Positions 35,624 to 44,143 of a stretch of DNA of 64,000 nucleotides are shown here, in pieces (position 1 is the stretch's first letter; each line of letters begins with the position of its first letter). Position numbers and translations under genes: made by a program. Below the pieces are notes generated by a model. It made no database searches. It was not told where the DNA came from and worked only from the letters and a program-made list of their open reading frames with translations. The DNA lies in assembly GCF_018853815.1 (NCBI RefSeq), contig NZ_JAAOMP010000116.1, positions 45,246-109,245 on the forward strand. Reading direction: 5' to 3'. This DNA comes from Acidithiobacillus sulfurivorans (GTDB lineage Bacteria; Pseudomonadota; Gammaproteobacteria; Acidithiobacillales; Acidithiobacillaceae).

Positions 35624-36004
35624 ATGAGTTTAGCGACAGTCGCCGCCATGCAGGCTTATAAGCAGGTTGGCAATCAGGGGGTATCCAGTGACCGGCTGGT
35701 TTTGCTGGGTCTGGAAGGTGTACTGGAATATATTCGGCGCGCCCATTTGGCGATTCAAGCCAAGGACATAAGTGCCAAGGCCGTTTCCATGGACAAGGCC
35801 TACCAGTTGACAGCGCATCTTTTAGCCAGCGTGAATTTTGAGGAGGGTGGTGAAATTGCCAAAAATCTCGACAGTCTTTATCGTTTCCTGTTAAATCAGT
35901 TGGCACAAGCCAATATTTTTGATGATTTGCAGGCGCTGGATGCCTGCCAGCCGGTGCTGGTAGATCTGCGCGATGCGTGGAGAGGATTGCTGGGTCATTC
36001 CTGA
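35624..36004 (+). CDS. fliS: Flagellin export chaperone FliS
   Basis: 126 residues. The helical FliS pattern: AMQAYKQVGNQGVSSDRLVL then LLGLEGVLEYIRRAH, AVSMDKAYQLTAHLLASVNF and NLDSLYRFLLNQLAQANIFD. FliS binds the C-terminal helices of flagellin and keeps it unfolded for export. A clear paralogue lies at 60808. Ribosome site GGGAGG upstream. Confidence 0.94.
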   Translation: MSLATVAAMQAYKQVGNQGVSSDRLVLLGLEGVLEYIRRAHLAIQAKDISAKAVSMDKAYQLTAHLLASVNFEEGGEIAKNLDSLYRFLLNQLAQANIFDDLQALDACQPVLVDLRDAWRGLLGHS

Positions 36005-36036
36005 GGCATAACTTTCCGCATCTGAAGGAGTGACTG

Positions 36037-36600
36037 ATGCTGGAGCAGCATGCCGTGGTACTGGAAGAGGTGCTTCCCCTGAGTCTGGAGAAGGGTGAAG
36101 TAGACACTGCGCGACGCAGTCGTCTGATGCTGGATAATATGGCGCTTCTCAAGGCGTTGCTGGTGATGGATGATCACTTGCTGGTGGAGGATGACAACCG
36201 GGAAGCCATCAGCAGCCTCGAGACCAAAATCGATTTGCTGCTACTCCTGGTGGGTAAGGGCATACAAGGACTGGAACCTTTGCCACCTTGTTATTCCTGC
36301 TCGCTGGGTGCAGAGGATTTGTATTGGGAGGCAGCGTCTTCAGCAGAGTTTCCCCATGAAAATGGCCCGGTTTGTGTGGCCCTTTTTTTGCGCCCTAGGA
36401 TTGCCATGCCTTTGTTTCTTCCGGGCATCCTCCGCATGTCAGTGATTCAGCCGGAGGCATGCCCAGAAACGCGATTTCGTTATCATTTGCACTTTGCGCT
36501 AGACGCGCGCGTGCAAGAATCACTGGATCGACTAATATTCCGTCATCATCGGCGTTCCATAGCGCGGCAAAAAGATCATCATCATTTCTCCGCAGAATGA
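36037..36600 (+). CDS. Atypical PilZ (tPilZ) c-di-GMP receptor-like protein
   Basis: 187 residues. The N-terminal helix region contains VLEEVLPLSLEKGEVD and ETKIDLLLLLVGKGIQ, followed by a beta domain (PLPPCYSCSLGAEDLYWEAA, VALFLRPRIAMPLFLPG) and a C-terminal helix LDRLIFRHHRRSIARQ. This layout, with the IFRHHRR end, matches the tetrameric PilZ family known from Xanthomonas, which lacks the classical RxxxR motif. It stands where fliT often sits but is not FliT. Directly upstream of the fleQ-like gene, it may link c-di-GMP to flagellar gene control; that is inferred. Confidence 0.8.
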   Translation: MLEQHAVVLEEVLPLSLEKGEVDTARRSRLMLDNMALLKALLVMDDHLLVEDDNREAISSLETKIDLLLLLVGKGIQGLEPLPPCYSCSLGAEDLYWEAASSAEFPHENGPVCVALFLRPRIAMPLFLPGILRMSVIQPEACPETRFRYHLHFALDARVQESLDRLIFRHHRRSIARQKDHHHFSAE

Positions 36601-36612
36601 CAGGCGTTTGTT

Positions 36613-37683
36613 ATGTTCACTGAAGTAAGCACGGAAACCGGGTCGACTCTGGAGAGGCGCAGCCTGTCGCGCGAAAGCTGCGGGCTGGTTGGCAACAGTG
36701 TGCCTATTCAGCGCATGACAGCGATGCTGGCCAAAGTGGCAAAAACAGACAGTACCGTCTTGATTCTGGGTGAATCGGGTACTGGTAAGGAAGTTATCGC
36801 CCGCTGTCTGCATCAGCACTCCTTGCGTAGTCAGGGGCCTTTTGTGGCGGTGAATTGTGGGGCGATTCCCGAAGAATTGATGGAAAGCGAGCTTTTCGGG
36901 CATGAGAAAGGGTCTTTTACGGGAGCTTTGGCTGCGCGTAAAGGCCGTTTTGAACTGGCCGAGGGCGGGACTCTTTTTCTGGATGAAATTGCCGAAATGA
37001 GTCCGCAAATGCAAGTGAAACTGCTGCGTGTGCTTCAGGAAAAACAATTTGAACGGGTGGGTGGTGCACGGGTGTTGGCGAGCCATGTACGGATAGTGGC
37101 CGCTACGCATCGTGATCTGGAGACGCGGATTCAGGAAGGCAGCTTCAGAGAAGACCTGTATTATCGTCTGAATGTTTTTCCGGTGCGCGTGCCGCCCCTG
37201 CGCGATCGTCCGGGTGATATTCATTTGCTGTTCGCCTATTTTATGGATAAGTTGACCACGGAAGGTCATCTCGCCGTTAAGCTTGAGGGAGACTCCCTGC
37301 GGGTCCTGGATGCTTATGATTGGCCCGGGAATGTCCGGGAACTCCGCAATCTGGCAGAAAGGCTGGTGATTTTGCATGGTGGTGAGACGCTTTCCTGTGC
37401 GGATCTGCCCGCCCGCATGCGTAGTGTGGAAAATTTAGAGCTGCAAGATGAACGGCAAAGTCTTGCCGCCGTGTGGGCAGAGCCTTCGGGGAGCTTGCCG
37501 GAGCCGCCCTTTGACCTCAAATTGCACCTGGAAGAAATCGAGAAGGAATTCCTGCTGCAAGCGCTGGCTATGTGCGATCAGGTTGTTGCCCGTGCTGCGG
37601 AACGTTTGGGACTGCGCCGGACGACCATGGTCGAGAAACTGAAAAAATACGGACTGAACACGATCAGGGATATGGATCATTAA
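36613..37683 (+). CDS. FleQ/FlrA-type sigma-54 activator lacking the N-terminal domain
   Basis: 356 residues, against about 490 for Pseudomonas FleQ. It begins just before the AAA+ domain ([12 protein letters not shown]), with Walker A GESGTGKE, Walker [13 protein letters not shown] and the C-terminal HTH ([20 protein letters not shown]), which is close to FleQ. The sigma-54 contact loop is GSFTGA instead of GAFTGA. The N-terminal receiver-like domain is absent, and the LFRS segment used for c-di-GMP in FleQ reads ESCG here. The upstream gene ends 12 bases before, so no N-terminus was lost to a wrong start. It is the likely master activator of the sigma-54 genes in this window. Confidence 0.85.
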   Translation: MFTEVSTETGSTLERRSLSRESCGLVGNSVPIQRMTAMLAKVAKTDSTVLILGESGTGKEVIARCLHQHSLRSQGPFVAVNCGAIPEELMESELFGHEKGSFTGALAARKGRFELAEGGTLFLDEIAEMSPQMQVKLLRVLQEKQFERVGGARVLASHVRIVAATHRDLETRIQEGSFREDLYYRLNVFPVRVPPLRDRPGDIHLLFAYFMDKLTTEGHLAVKLEGDSLRVLDAYDWPGNVRELRNLAERLVILHGGETLSCADLPARMRSVENLELQDERQSLAAVWAEPSGSLPEPPFDLKLHLEEIEKEFLLQALAMCDQVVARAAERLGLRRTTMVEKLKKYGLNTIRDMDH

Positions 37684-38888
37684 TGTCTGATGATGGCTCC
37701 CCGCCCTTGCCTGATGCTTCGAGTCTTATCGAAGCTTTCAAACTCTTCAACCAAACCTCACAAGAACTGACGGAAGCCTACGGTACTCTGCAGCAGGAAG
37801 TGCAACGCCTTTCCGCAGAGCTGGCAGAGGCGAATGTGCGTCTTCGCGCCGAACTGCAAGCCAAGGAACAAATGCGTGAACGTCTTGCCCTGCTTCTGGA
37901 AATGCTCCCGGGCGCGGTATTGGTGGTGGACCATGCGGCGCTGATTGTGGAAATGAATCCGGAAGCGATTCGTTTGCTGGGTGCGGATTTGCGTGGTTCG
38001 GACTGGCAGACCTTGCAACCCAGACCCATGTCGGGTTCCGGGGAGGAGTGGTTGCTGCTGCGCGGGCCAGACAGGGATCAGCCGGTACAGGTGACGCTTG
38101 CCGTGAGTGCGCTGCCGGGTGAGGGTGGGCAGGTGATTTTATTGCAGGATGTGACAGCGGCGCGCGCCCGTGAGGAGGCCGCCCAACGACGGGAACGTCT
38201 GGCGGCCATGGGCGAAACGATGGCGGGACTGGCGCATCAGTTACGTACCCCTTTGGCCACAGCGCTGCTCTCTGTTTCGCATCTGCAATTTGAACGCGGT
38301 CCCGAACATTTTGCGCGGCAGCAGCAGCGCTCGCTGGAAAGGTTGCAACATCTGGATGCGACCATTGATGCTATGCTGCGTTTTTTGCGAGGTGCGGAGC
38401 AGGAAAGTGGTTCTGTGGCATTGATCGCGATTCTCCATGCCTTGCAGCGGGAATGGGATCCACATTTTCGTCAAAAAAATGTCACTCTGGAGATTGGGGT
38501 TGCACGGGATGACTGGTTTTTGACGGGAACCCTGGCTGCCTGGGTCAGCGTATTGGCCAATGTCCTGCATAATGCGCTGCTTTTCAGCAACCCTGGACAA
38601 GCAGTCAGTATGAGGCTTGAAGAAGTTAATCGGGGTATCTTGCGCTTGAGCATTCGGGATTTTGGCCCGGGTATTGCTGAAGCCGATCAGGAAAGGATTT
38701 TCATCCCGTTTTATACCACTCGTCGGGATGGCACCGGATTGGGTTTGGCTATTACCCGTAATTTTGTGGTGGCCATGGGGGGAAGTATCGAGCTGGAAAA
38801 GGTATCTCCTGGTACCTGCTTGGTGCTGCTTCTGCCGTTATGGCAGGTTGCTCAGCCATTGCCCAGCGGTTCAATGAGTCAGGAGTAG
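37683..38888 (+). CDS. fleS: Flagellar sensor histidine kinase FleS/FlrB
   Basis: 401 residues from ATG 37683, which overlaps the previous stop (TAATG); an upstream in-frame ATG at 37572 is inside fleQ. Coiled coil at about 20-65, PAS domain at about 70-170 (MLPGAVLVVDHAALIVEMNP), HisKA with the phospho-His in GLAHQLRTPLATALLS and HATPase (RDFGPGIAEADQERIFIPFY, TGLGLAI). No membrane segment, so it is cytoplasmic. It phosphorylates the FleR encoded next. Confidence 0.9.
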   Translation: MSDDGSPPLPDASSLIEAFKLFNQTSQELTEAYGTLQQEVQRLSAELAEANVRLRAELQAKEQMRERLALLLEMLPGAVLVVDHAALIVEMNPEAIRLLGADLRGSDWQTLQPRPMSGSGEEWLLLRGPDRDQPVQVTLAVSALPGEGGQVILLQDVTAARAREEAAQRRERLAAMGETMAGLAHQLRTPLATALLSVSHLQFERGPEHFARQQQRSLERLQHLDATIDAMLRFLRGAEQESGSVALIAILHALQREWDPHFRQKNVTLEIGVARDDWFLTGTLAAWVSVLANVLHNALLFSNPGQAVSMRLEEVNRGILRLSIRDFGPGIAEADQERIFIPFYTTRRDGTGLGLAITRNFVVAMGGSIELEKVSPGTCLVLLLPLWQVAQPLPSGSMSQE

Positions 38889-38893
38889 GAAGC

Positions 38894-40258
38894 ATGGAGC
38901 AGTACCAGGCGCGTATTTTACTGGTTGAAGATGATGAATATCTGGCTGAAGCCTTGCAGGAGGCGCTGGATGATCAAGGCTATCGGGTGCAATGGGCGGA
39001 AGATGGAACGGCCGCATTACGCCTGCTGGCGGCTACGTCTTTTGATCTGGTAGTCAGTGATGTGCAGATGCGTCCTATGGATGGTTATACCCTTTTGAAA
39101 ACCTTGAGCGTACAACATGATGCACCGCCGGTATTGATGATGACAGCCTGGGGTACGATTTCCGAGGCTGTGCAGGCGTTGCAAAATGGTGCGGTAGATT
39201 ATGTGGTGAAACCATTTACAGTAGATGTTCTGCTGGAAAAGCTGCGTAAATTTGCTATTCCGCATTTGCCAGCCGATCGCCAAGGACCTGTGGCGCAGTC
39301 TCCGGCCATGTTGGCGACGCTGGAAATGGCGAAAAAGGTAGCTTCTACGGATGCCACTGTGTTGCTGATGGGCGAAAGCGGTGTCGGGAAAGAAGTATTG
39401 GCACGTTATATTCATCAGCAAAGTCGTCGTCAGACGGGGCCCTTTATTGCGGTTAATTGTGCGGCCATTCCGGAAACCCTTCTCGAAGCCACTTTGTTTG
39501 GGCATGAAAAAGGGGCATTTACGGGTGCGGCGCAGAGTAGTGCCGGGAAGTTTGAGCAGGCTCAGGGCGGGACACTGCTGCTTGATGAAGTGACAGAAAT
39601 GCCTGTTCAATTGCAGGCCAAATTACTGCGGGTGCTGCAGGAGCGTGAGCTGGAGCGGGTCGGAGGCAAGCAGACCATTACCCTCGATATTCGTCTGATT
39701 GCCACCAGTAATCGTGATTTGCGCCAGGCCGTGGCGGAAGGAGTTCTGCGGGAAGACCTGTATTATCGTCTACAGGTTTTTCCTATACAGATTCCGCCAT
39801 TGCGCGAACGCCAGGCGGATATTTTGCCGCTTTCCGAGCATATGTTAAGGCGGCACTGTCAGCAGATGGGGCTTCCCGTAAAAGGGCTCAGTATGGCAGC
39901 AAAGCAGCAGCTTTACTTTTATGAATGGCCCGGCAATGTGCGCGAACTGGAAAATGCCCTGCAACGAGCGCTCATTCTCTCGGTAGAAAATGACATTCAG
40001 ATAAATGATCTGGGTTTACAGGGATCATCTGCAAGCATACCTTTGCCTGAGGCGGGTGCTACATTGGTGGTAGAAACAGCAGACACCGTTGTGGCCCTGG
40101 ATGATCTGCGTGCGCATCATGAACGTGAGGCCATTGCGTTGGCCTTGAGCCAAAGTCGCGGTTCAAAAACTCAGGCCGCAGAGCGTTTGGGCATTAGTCC
40201 CAGGACCTTGCGTCATAAAATCCAGCGCTTTCGGGAAGCCGGTTATGAGTTGGGATAA
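38894..40258 (+). CDS. fleR: Sigma-54 response regulator FleR/FlrC
   Basis: 454 residues from ATG 38894 (AGGAGTAGGAAG upstream). Receiver domain 1-120 with D-pocket VEDDEY and phospho-Asp in VVSDVQMRPMDG. AAA+ domain with Walker A GESGVGKE and an intact GAFTGA loop. C-terminal Fis-type HTH (TQAAERLGISPRTLRHKIQR). It activates mid-class rod, hook and ring operons, which here have sigma-54 sites before flgB, flgA and fliE. A weak Walker B variant (LLLDEVTEM) is normal for the family. Confidence 0.92.
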   Translation: MEQYQARILLVEDDEYLAEALQEALDDQGYRVQWAEDGTAALRLLAATSFDLVVSDVQMRPMDGYTLLKTLSVQHDAPPVLMMTAWGTISEAVQALQNGAVDYVVKPFTVDVLLEKLRKFAIPHLPADRQGPVAQSPAMLATLEMAKKVASTDATVLLMGESGVGKEVLARYIHQQSRRQTGPFIAVNCAAIPETLLEATLFGHEKGAFTGAAQSSAGKFEQAQGGTLLLDEVTEMPVQLQAKLLRVLQERELERVGGKQTITLDIRLIATSNRDLRQAVAEGVLREDLYYRLQVFPIQIPPLRERQADILPLSEHMLRRHCQQMGLPVKGLSMAAKQQLYFYEWPGNVRELENALQRALILSVENDIQINDLGLQGSSASIPLPEAGATLVVETADTVVALDDLRAHHEREAIALALSQSRGSKTQAAERLGISPRTLRHKIQRFREAGYELG

Positions 40259-40261
40259 AAC

Positions 40262-40277
40262 TGGCTCGGATATTGCT
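40262..40277 (+). promoter_or_regulatory. Sigma-54 promoter of fliE operon
   Basis: TGGCTCGGATATTGCT: exact TGGC-N7-TTGC, 36 bases before the fliE start and 3 bases after fleR. It separates the regulatory genes from the basal-body operon. Confidence 0.78.
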
Positions 40278-40313
40278 TGTAAGTTTCAGGAAAAATAAAC
40301 GATAGGTGCGACC

Positions 40314-40637
40314 ATGAGTAGTGTAGATTCCCTGGATTCCTTGATGACGCAGTTGCGCGCTTTGGCCGATCAGGCACAGGGTGTCAAAGTGCCGGATAAA
40401 TCCACTGCCGGTCCGGATGATTTTGCCAACACCCTGAAAAGCATGGTTGGGTCGGTCAATAATCAACAAAGTCAGGCGAATGCATTGCAATCAGATTTTT
40501 CCAATGGCGACAAGTCGGTCAGTCTCAGTCAAGTGATGGTTGCTTCGCAAAAAGCGGATCTTTCCTTTCAGACCATGCTTCAGGTGCGCAACAAGCTGGT
40601 TTCTGCGTATCAGGACATCATGAATATACAGGCATGA
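40314..40637 (+). CDS. fliE: Hook-basal body protein FliE
   Basis: 107 residues, the normal size. C-terminal signature SVSLSQVMVASQKADLSFQT then MLQVRNKLVSAYQDIMNIQA. Joins the MS ring to the rod. First gene of the operon from the sigma-54 site. Confidence 0.96.
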   Translation: MSSVDSLDSLMTQLRALADQAQGVKVPDKSTAGPDDFANTLKSMVGSVNNQQSQANALQSDFSNGDKSVSLSQVMVASQKADLSFQTMLQVRNKLVSAYQDIMNIQA

Positions 40638-40673
40638 TTCCATGTGTTTCGGGCACTTGCGTAGATTCTGCTG

Positions 40674-42380
40674 ATGGCGACTGAAACCGCGACGAATCTC
40701 AACCTGGCGGGCGGAGCAGCACAAGTGCAGCGACGCTGGCAGGAGTTACCGCCGAATCGACGTCTGGGCGTGTTGGTAGCTTTGGCTGCTGTGCTTGCCG
40801 TTCTGATTGCCGTAATTTTCATGAACGGAAGCACTTCGTACAAGGTGTTGTACACCAATCTTTCGGATCGTGATGGTGGGCAGGTTATTGCCGAGTTACA
40901 GAAGCTGAATGTGCCCTATCAAATTGGCGATGGTGGTGCAGTCATTTCTGTACCAGCCAATCAGGTTTATGCGACCCGCATGAAGTTGGCTGCAGACGGG
41001 TTACCCAAAGGTGCCGGTGTGGGTTTTGCCATTCTGGACCATGAACCCATGGGTACCAGTGATTTTGTGGAGCATGTGAATTACCAGCGTGCTTTGCAAG
41101 GCTCTCTGGAAAGAACCATTGCCTCCCTCAGTTCTGTGGAAGGCGCCAAAGTACATCTGGCCATGCCCAAGCCCTCGGTATTCCTGAGCGAGCAGGAAAA
41201 ACCTACGGCTTCGGTGATGCTGAACCTGTATCCTGGTCGCGAACTCAGTGGTGCCCAGGTGGCCGGCATTGTTCATCTGGTTGCTGCCAGCGTGCCGGGG
41301 CTCTTGGATAAAAATGTTACGGTAGTGGATCAGCATGGCAATATACTGAGCACCCGTGGCAACGCGGATAACGGATTACAACCTTCCCAGCTGGCTTATC
41401 AGCGTAGCGTGGACCAGCAATACGAAAAACGTATTCAGGCTATTTTGACCCCTATTGTCGGTGCCAAAGGTGTGCGCGTAGCCGTGTCGGCAGATATTGA
41501 TTTTGCCAAAAGTGAAAGCAGTTCGGTGAGTTATGGCAAAGGTCAGATTCTTAGCCAGCAGACCCATAGCAGTTCTGGAACCGGTGGTTCGGGGCCTTAT
41601 GGGGTTCCTGGAGCGCTCTCCAACACACCTCCCGGAGTGGCGGTAGCCCCCTTGGTTGCGCCGGTGGCTTCCAATTTGTCTCCCGGAGCACTTATTGCTC
41701 TGGCCCCCACGCTGAAAATGCTGGCACCTACCGAAAGCAGCGCGGATTCGACCACCAACTACGATGTGGACAAGACCATTGTGCACACGGTTCTGCCGGT
41801 AGGAACCGTCAAACGCCTGTCTGTGGCAGTTCTCGTCGATGATCAGGTTTCCGAAAGTGCTCTGGGTGCCGTCAAGGCAAAACCTTTATCGACAGCGCAA
41901 TTGGCGCAAATCCAGCAGCTGGTGGAAGATGCCATTGGCTATAATGCCAAACGTGGCGATACGGTCAAAGTCGTCAATATGCCTTTCACTACCCAGTCAG
42001 CGGCAAGTGCTTTGCCCTGGTGGCAGCAGTCCTGGTTCCTGAATCTCATGAACAGCGGGCTGCGTTATCTGGTCATTCTTTTTGTGGCATTACTCCTCTA
42101 CTTTGGTGTTGTCCGCCCGCTTTTAAAACGCCGTGCGCGCCAGGAACCCAGCATGGAGAGCGCGGATATGGAATCAGGAGAAAAATCCGTGAATGGGGCC
42201 CCGGCTTCCTCGCCAGAATCAGCAGCAGCAATGGCTAATGCTGAAGCCATTCGCGAGCAGGTCAATATTCCCGGTAACCCCCTGGAAACAGATTTGTATG
42301 TTTCCCGGCAGCTGGTCATGCAAGACCCTGCCAGAGCTGCGCAGGTTGTCAAAGAATGGTTATCTAATGAGCACGAGTGA
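40674..42380 (+). CDS. fliF: Flagellar MS-ring protein FliF
   Basis: 568 residues. Two membrane helices: near 35-55 (LGVLVALAAVLAVLIAVIFM) and near 455-480 (LRYLVILFVALLLYFGVVRP). Ring-building motifs follow the first (YKVLYTNLSDRDGGQVIAEL). The C-terminal tail (DLYVSRQLVMQDPARAAQVV) binds FliG. The start at 40674 has no strong ribosome site, but homology begins here. It overlaps fliG by 14 bases. Confidence 0.96.
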   Translation: MATETATNLNLAGGAAQVQRRWQELPPNRRLGVLVALAAVLAVLIAVIFMNGSTSYKVLYTNLSDRDGGQVIAELQKLNVPYQIGDGGAVISVPANQVYATRMKLAADGLPKGAGVGFAILDHEPMGTSDFVEHVNYQRALQGSLERTIASLSSVEGAKVHLAMPKPSVFLSEQEKPTASVMLNLYPGRELSGAQVAGIVHLVAASVPGLLDKNVTVVDQHGNILSTRGNADNGLQPSQLAYQRSVDQQYEKRIQAILTPIVGAKGVRVAVSADIDFAKSESSSVSYGKGQILSQQTHSSSGTGGSGPYGVPGALSNTPPGVAVAPLVAPVASNLSPGALIALAPTLKMLAPTESSADSTTNYDVDKTIVHTVLPVGTVKRLSVAVLVDDQVSESALGAVKAKPLSTAQLAQIQQLVEDAIGYNAKRGDTVKVVNMPFTTQSAASALPWWQQSWFLNLMNSGLRYLVILFVALLLYFGVVRPLLKRRARQEPSMESADMESGEKSVNGAPASSPESAAAMANAEAIREQVNIPGNPLETDLYVSRQLVMQDPARAAQVVKEWLSNEHE

Positions 42381-43377
42381 AGACCTCAGTGGCATAGATC
42401 GTAGTGCCATTCTTTTGTTGAGTCTCGGTGAGGATGAAGCTGCCGAAGTCATGCGCCACCTGGGACCGCGAGAAGTGCAGAAACTCGGTGCGGCAATGGC
42501 CCGGATGTCGCACATTTCCACGGACCAGGTACAGGTAGTCCTCTCGGATTTTCGTTCCCGACTGGAGCGTCAGACTTCTCTGGGCGTGGGTAGTGACCAG
42601 TATATCCGGACCATGTTGACCAAGGCTCTGGGTGCGGATAAAGCGGGTAGTCTGATTGATCGGATTCTTCATGGTGGTGATGCCAGTGGTCTGGAAAATC
42701 TGAAATGGATGGATGCCCGTTCCATAGCCGACTTGATCAAACTGGAGCATCCCCAGGTGGTTGCCATGATTTTTGCCTATATGGAGCCGGAGCAGGCGGG
42801 AGAGGTCATTCATCATCTTCCTGATCGATTGGTCAGTGAAGCCATGATGCGTCTGGCCAGTCTGGAAACGGTGCAGCCTGCTGCCATTCGTGAGCTGAAT
42901 GAAATTCTGGAGGAACAGATTTCCGGTGAAGCGCAAAGTCTGCAGGTGGCCAGCTTGGGTGGACCAAAAGCGGCAGCTGATGTTCTGAACCGGCTGGAAA
43001 CCAGTCTTTCATCGAGCATTCTCGACAACATGCGTGAGACCGATGATGAGTTGGCCGACAAGGTCCAGGAGAAAATGTTTGTCTTTGACGACCTGATCAA
43101 GCTGGATGACCGCAGTATGCAGGTGTTACTGCGCGAAATTCCCTCGGATGGTTTTGTGACAGCACTGAAGGGCGCCAATGCCGCCTTGCGCGAAAAATTC
43201 TTTGCCAACATGTCCAAACGTGCGGCAGAAATGATGCGCGATGATCTGGAAGCAAAAGGTCCGGTGCGGGTCAGTGAGGTGGAAAGTAGTCAGAAGGCGA
43301 TTTTGCAGATAGCTACACGACTGGATGCCGCTGGTCAGCTCAGTCTGGGTGGTGGCAGCAGCGAGGCCATGTTGTGA
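42367..43377 (+). CDS. fliG: Motor switch protein FliG
   Basis: 336 residues from ATG 42367, where homology begins (SGIDRSAILLLSLGEDEAAE). FliG-N, middle and C domains are all present, with the EHPQ motif (LEHPQVVAMIFAYM) and the torque helix (VFDDLIKLDDRSMQVLLREI). It couples stators to rotor rotation. An upstream in-frame ATG lies in fliF and is not used by homology. Confidence 0.97.
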   Translation: MSTSEDLSGIDRSAILLLSLGEDEAAEVMRHLGPREVQKLGAAMARMSHISTDQVQVVLSDFRSRLERQTSLGVGSDQYIRTMLTKALGADKAGSLIDRILHGGDASGLENLKWMDARSIADLIKLEHPQVVAMIFAYMEPEQAGEVIHHLPDRLVSEAMMRLASLETVQPAAIRELNEILEEQISGEAQSLQVASLGGPKAAADVLNRLETSLSSSILDNMRETDDELADKVQEKMFVFDDLIKLDDRSMQVLLREIPSDGFVTALKGANAALREKFFANMSKRAAEMMRDDLEAKGPVRVSEVESSQKAILQIATRLDAAGQLSLGGGSSEAML

Positions 43378-43390
43378 TTGGGCATTCCCT

Positions 43391-44143
43391 GTGAATAAGC
43401 GCGCGGAGATCATCTCCAGAGACAGCAGTGCTCAGGTACAGCGCTGGCAATTGCCGGAGGTCAAAAATTTTTCAACAGCTTCCCAAGGTGAGATAGGCTC
43501 GCCCCCGGAAGAAGGCGAAACCCTTTCTGCTGCCGCCATCGCTTTACCAACTGCCGAACAACTCCAGGCCATTTATGCGGAAAGTGAGCAGAAAGGACAT
43601 GAACAGGGTTATCAGCAAGGTTATAAAGAGGGGCAGGCCGAAGGCTATAAAGAGGGGCTAGCCCGGGCAGAAGCTGAAAGGCGTTCTTTGCAGGATATTC
43701 TTTCCGGTCTTTTTTCGCCCTTACAGGCCCTGGATGCGAGTGTTGAGCAATCCTTGCTGGCGCTGTCTCTGGAAATTGCCCGCCAGGTTATTCGTCACGA
43801 ATTGCGGCTGCGCCCGGAAGTCTTGCTACCCTTGTTGAAGGAAGCGTTGCGTGCAGTACCCCTGCGGAGTGTCAACCCGGTTATCCGTTTGCATCCTGAT
43901 GATGTGGATATGCTGCAGCGTCTGATGCCCGAACTCGCCGACCAGGGAGTGGATCTGCTTGCTGATGCCCAAATCGAACGGGGTGGCGTCCTGGTTTCTG
44001 CGGGCCTGGATGGTAATGCGGCTAGACCCGACCGCCGTTGGCAGGATCGGGATCTGGATCATGCGGCCACTCAGCTTGATTTGCGTCTGGAAAATCGCTG
44101 GCGTGCCGTCCTCGAACACTTATTTGGCGAGCTTTCGGTATGA
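43391..44143 (+). CDS. fliH: Export-apparatus stator FliH
   Basis: About 250 residues from GTG 43391; the ATG at 43325 lies inside fliG and the first 22 residues do not look like FliH. The defining GxxxG-type helix is seen as GYQQGYKEGQAEGYKEGLAR. The C-terminal V/F-ATPase-stator-like domain follows (LSLEIARQVIRHELRLRPEV). It binds FliI and regulates its ATPase. The start codon is the least certain in this operon. Confidence 0.88.
   Translation: MNKRAEIISRDSSAQVQRWQLPEVKNFSTASQGEIGSPPEEGETLSAAAIALPTAEQLQAIYAESEQKGHEQGYQQGYKEGQAEGYKEGLARAEAERRSLQDILSGLFSPLQALDASVEQSLLALSLEIARQVIRHELRLRPEVLLPLLKEALRAVPLRSVNPVIRLHPDDVDMLQRLMPELADQGVDLLADAQIERGGVLVSAGLDGNAARPDRRWQDRDLDHAATQLDLRLENRWRAVLEHLFGELSV

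Noticed and set aside
37572..37682. Upstream ATG extension of fleS
   Set aside because: The extension lies wholly inside the fleQ-like gene and its residues do not match FleS; ATG 37683 fits homology and the TAATG junction.
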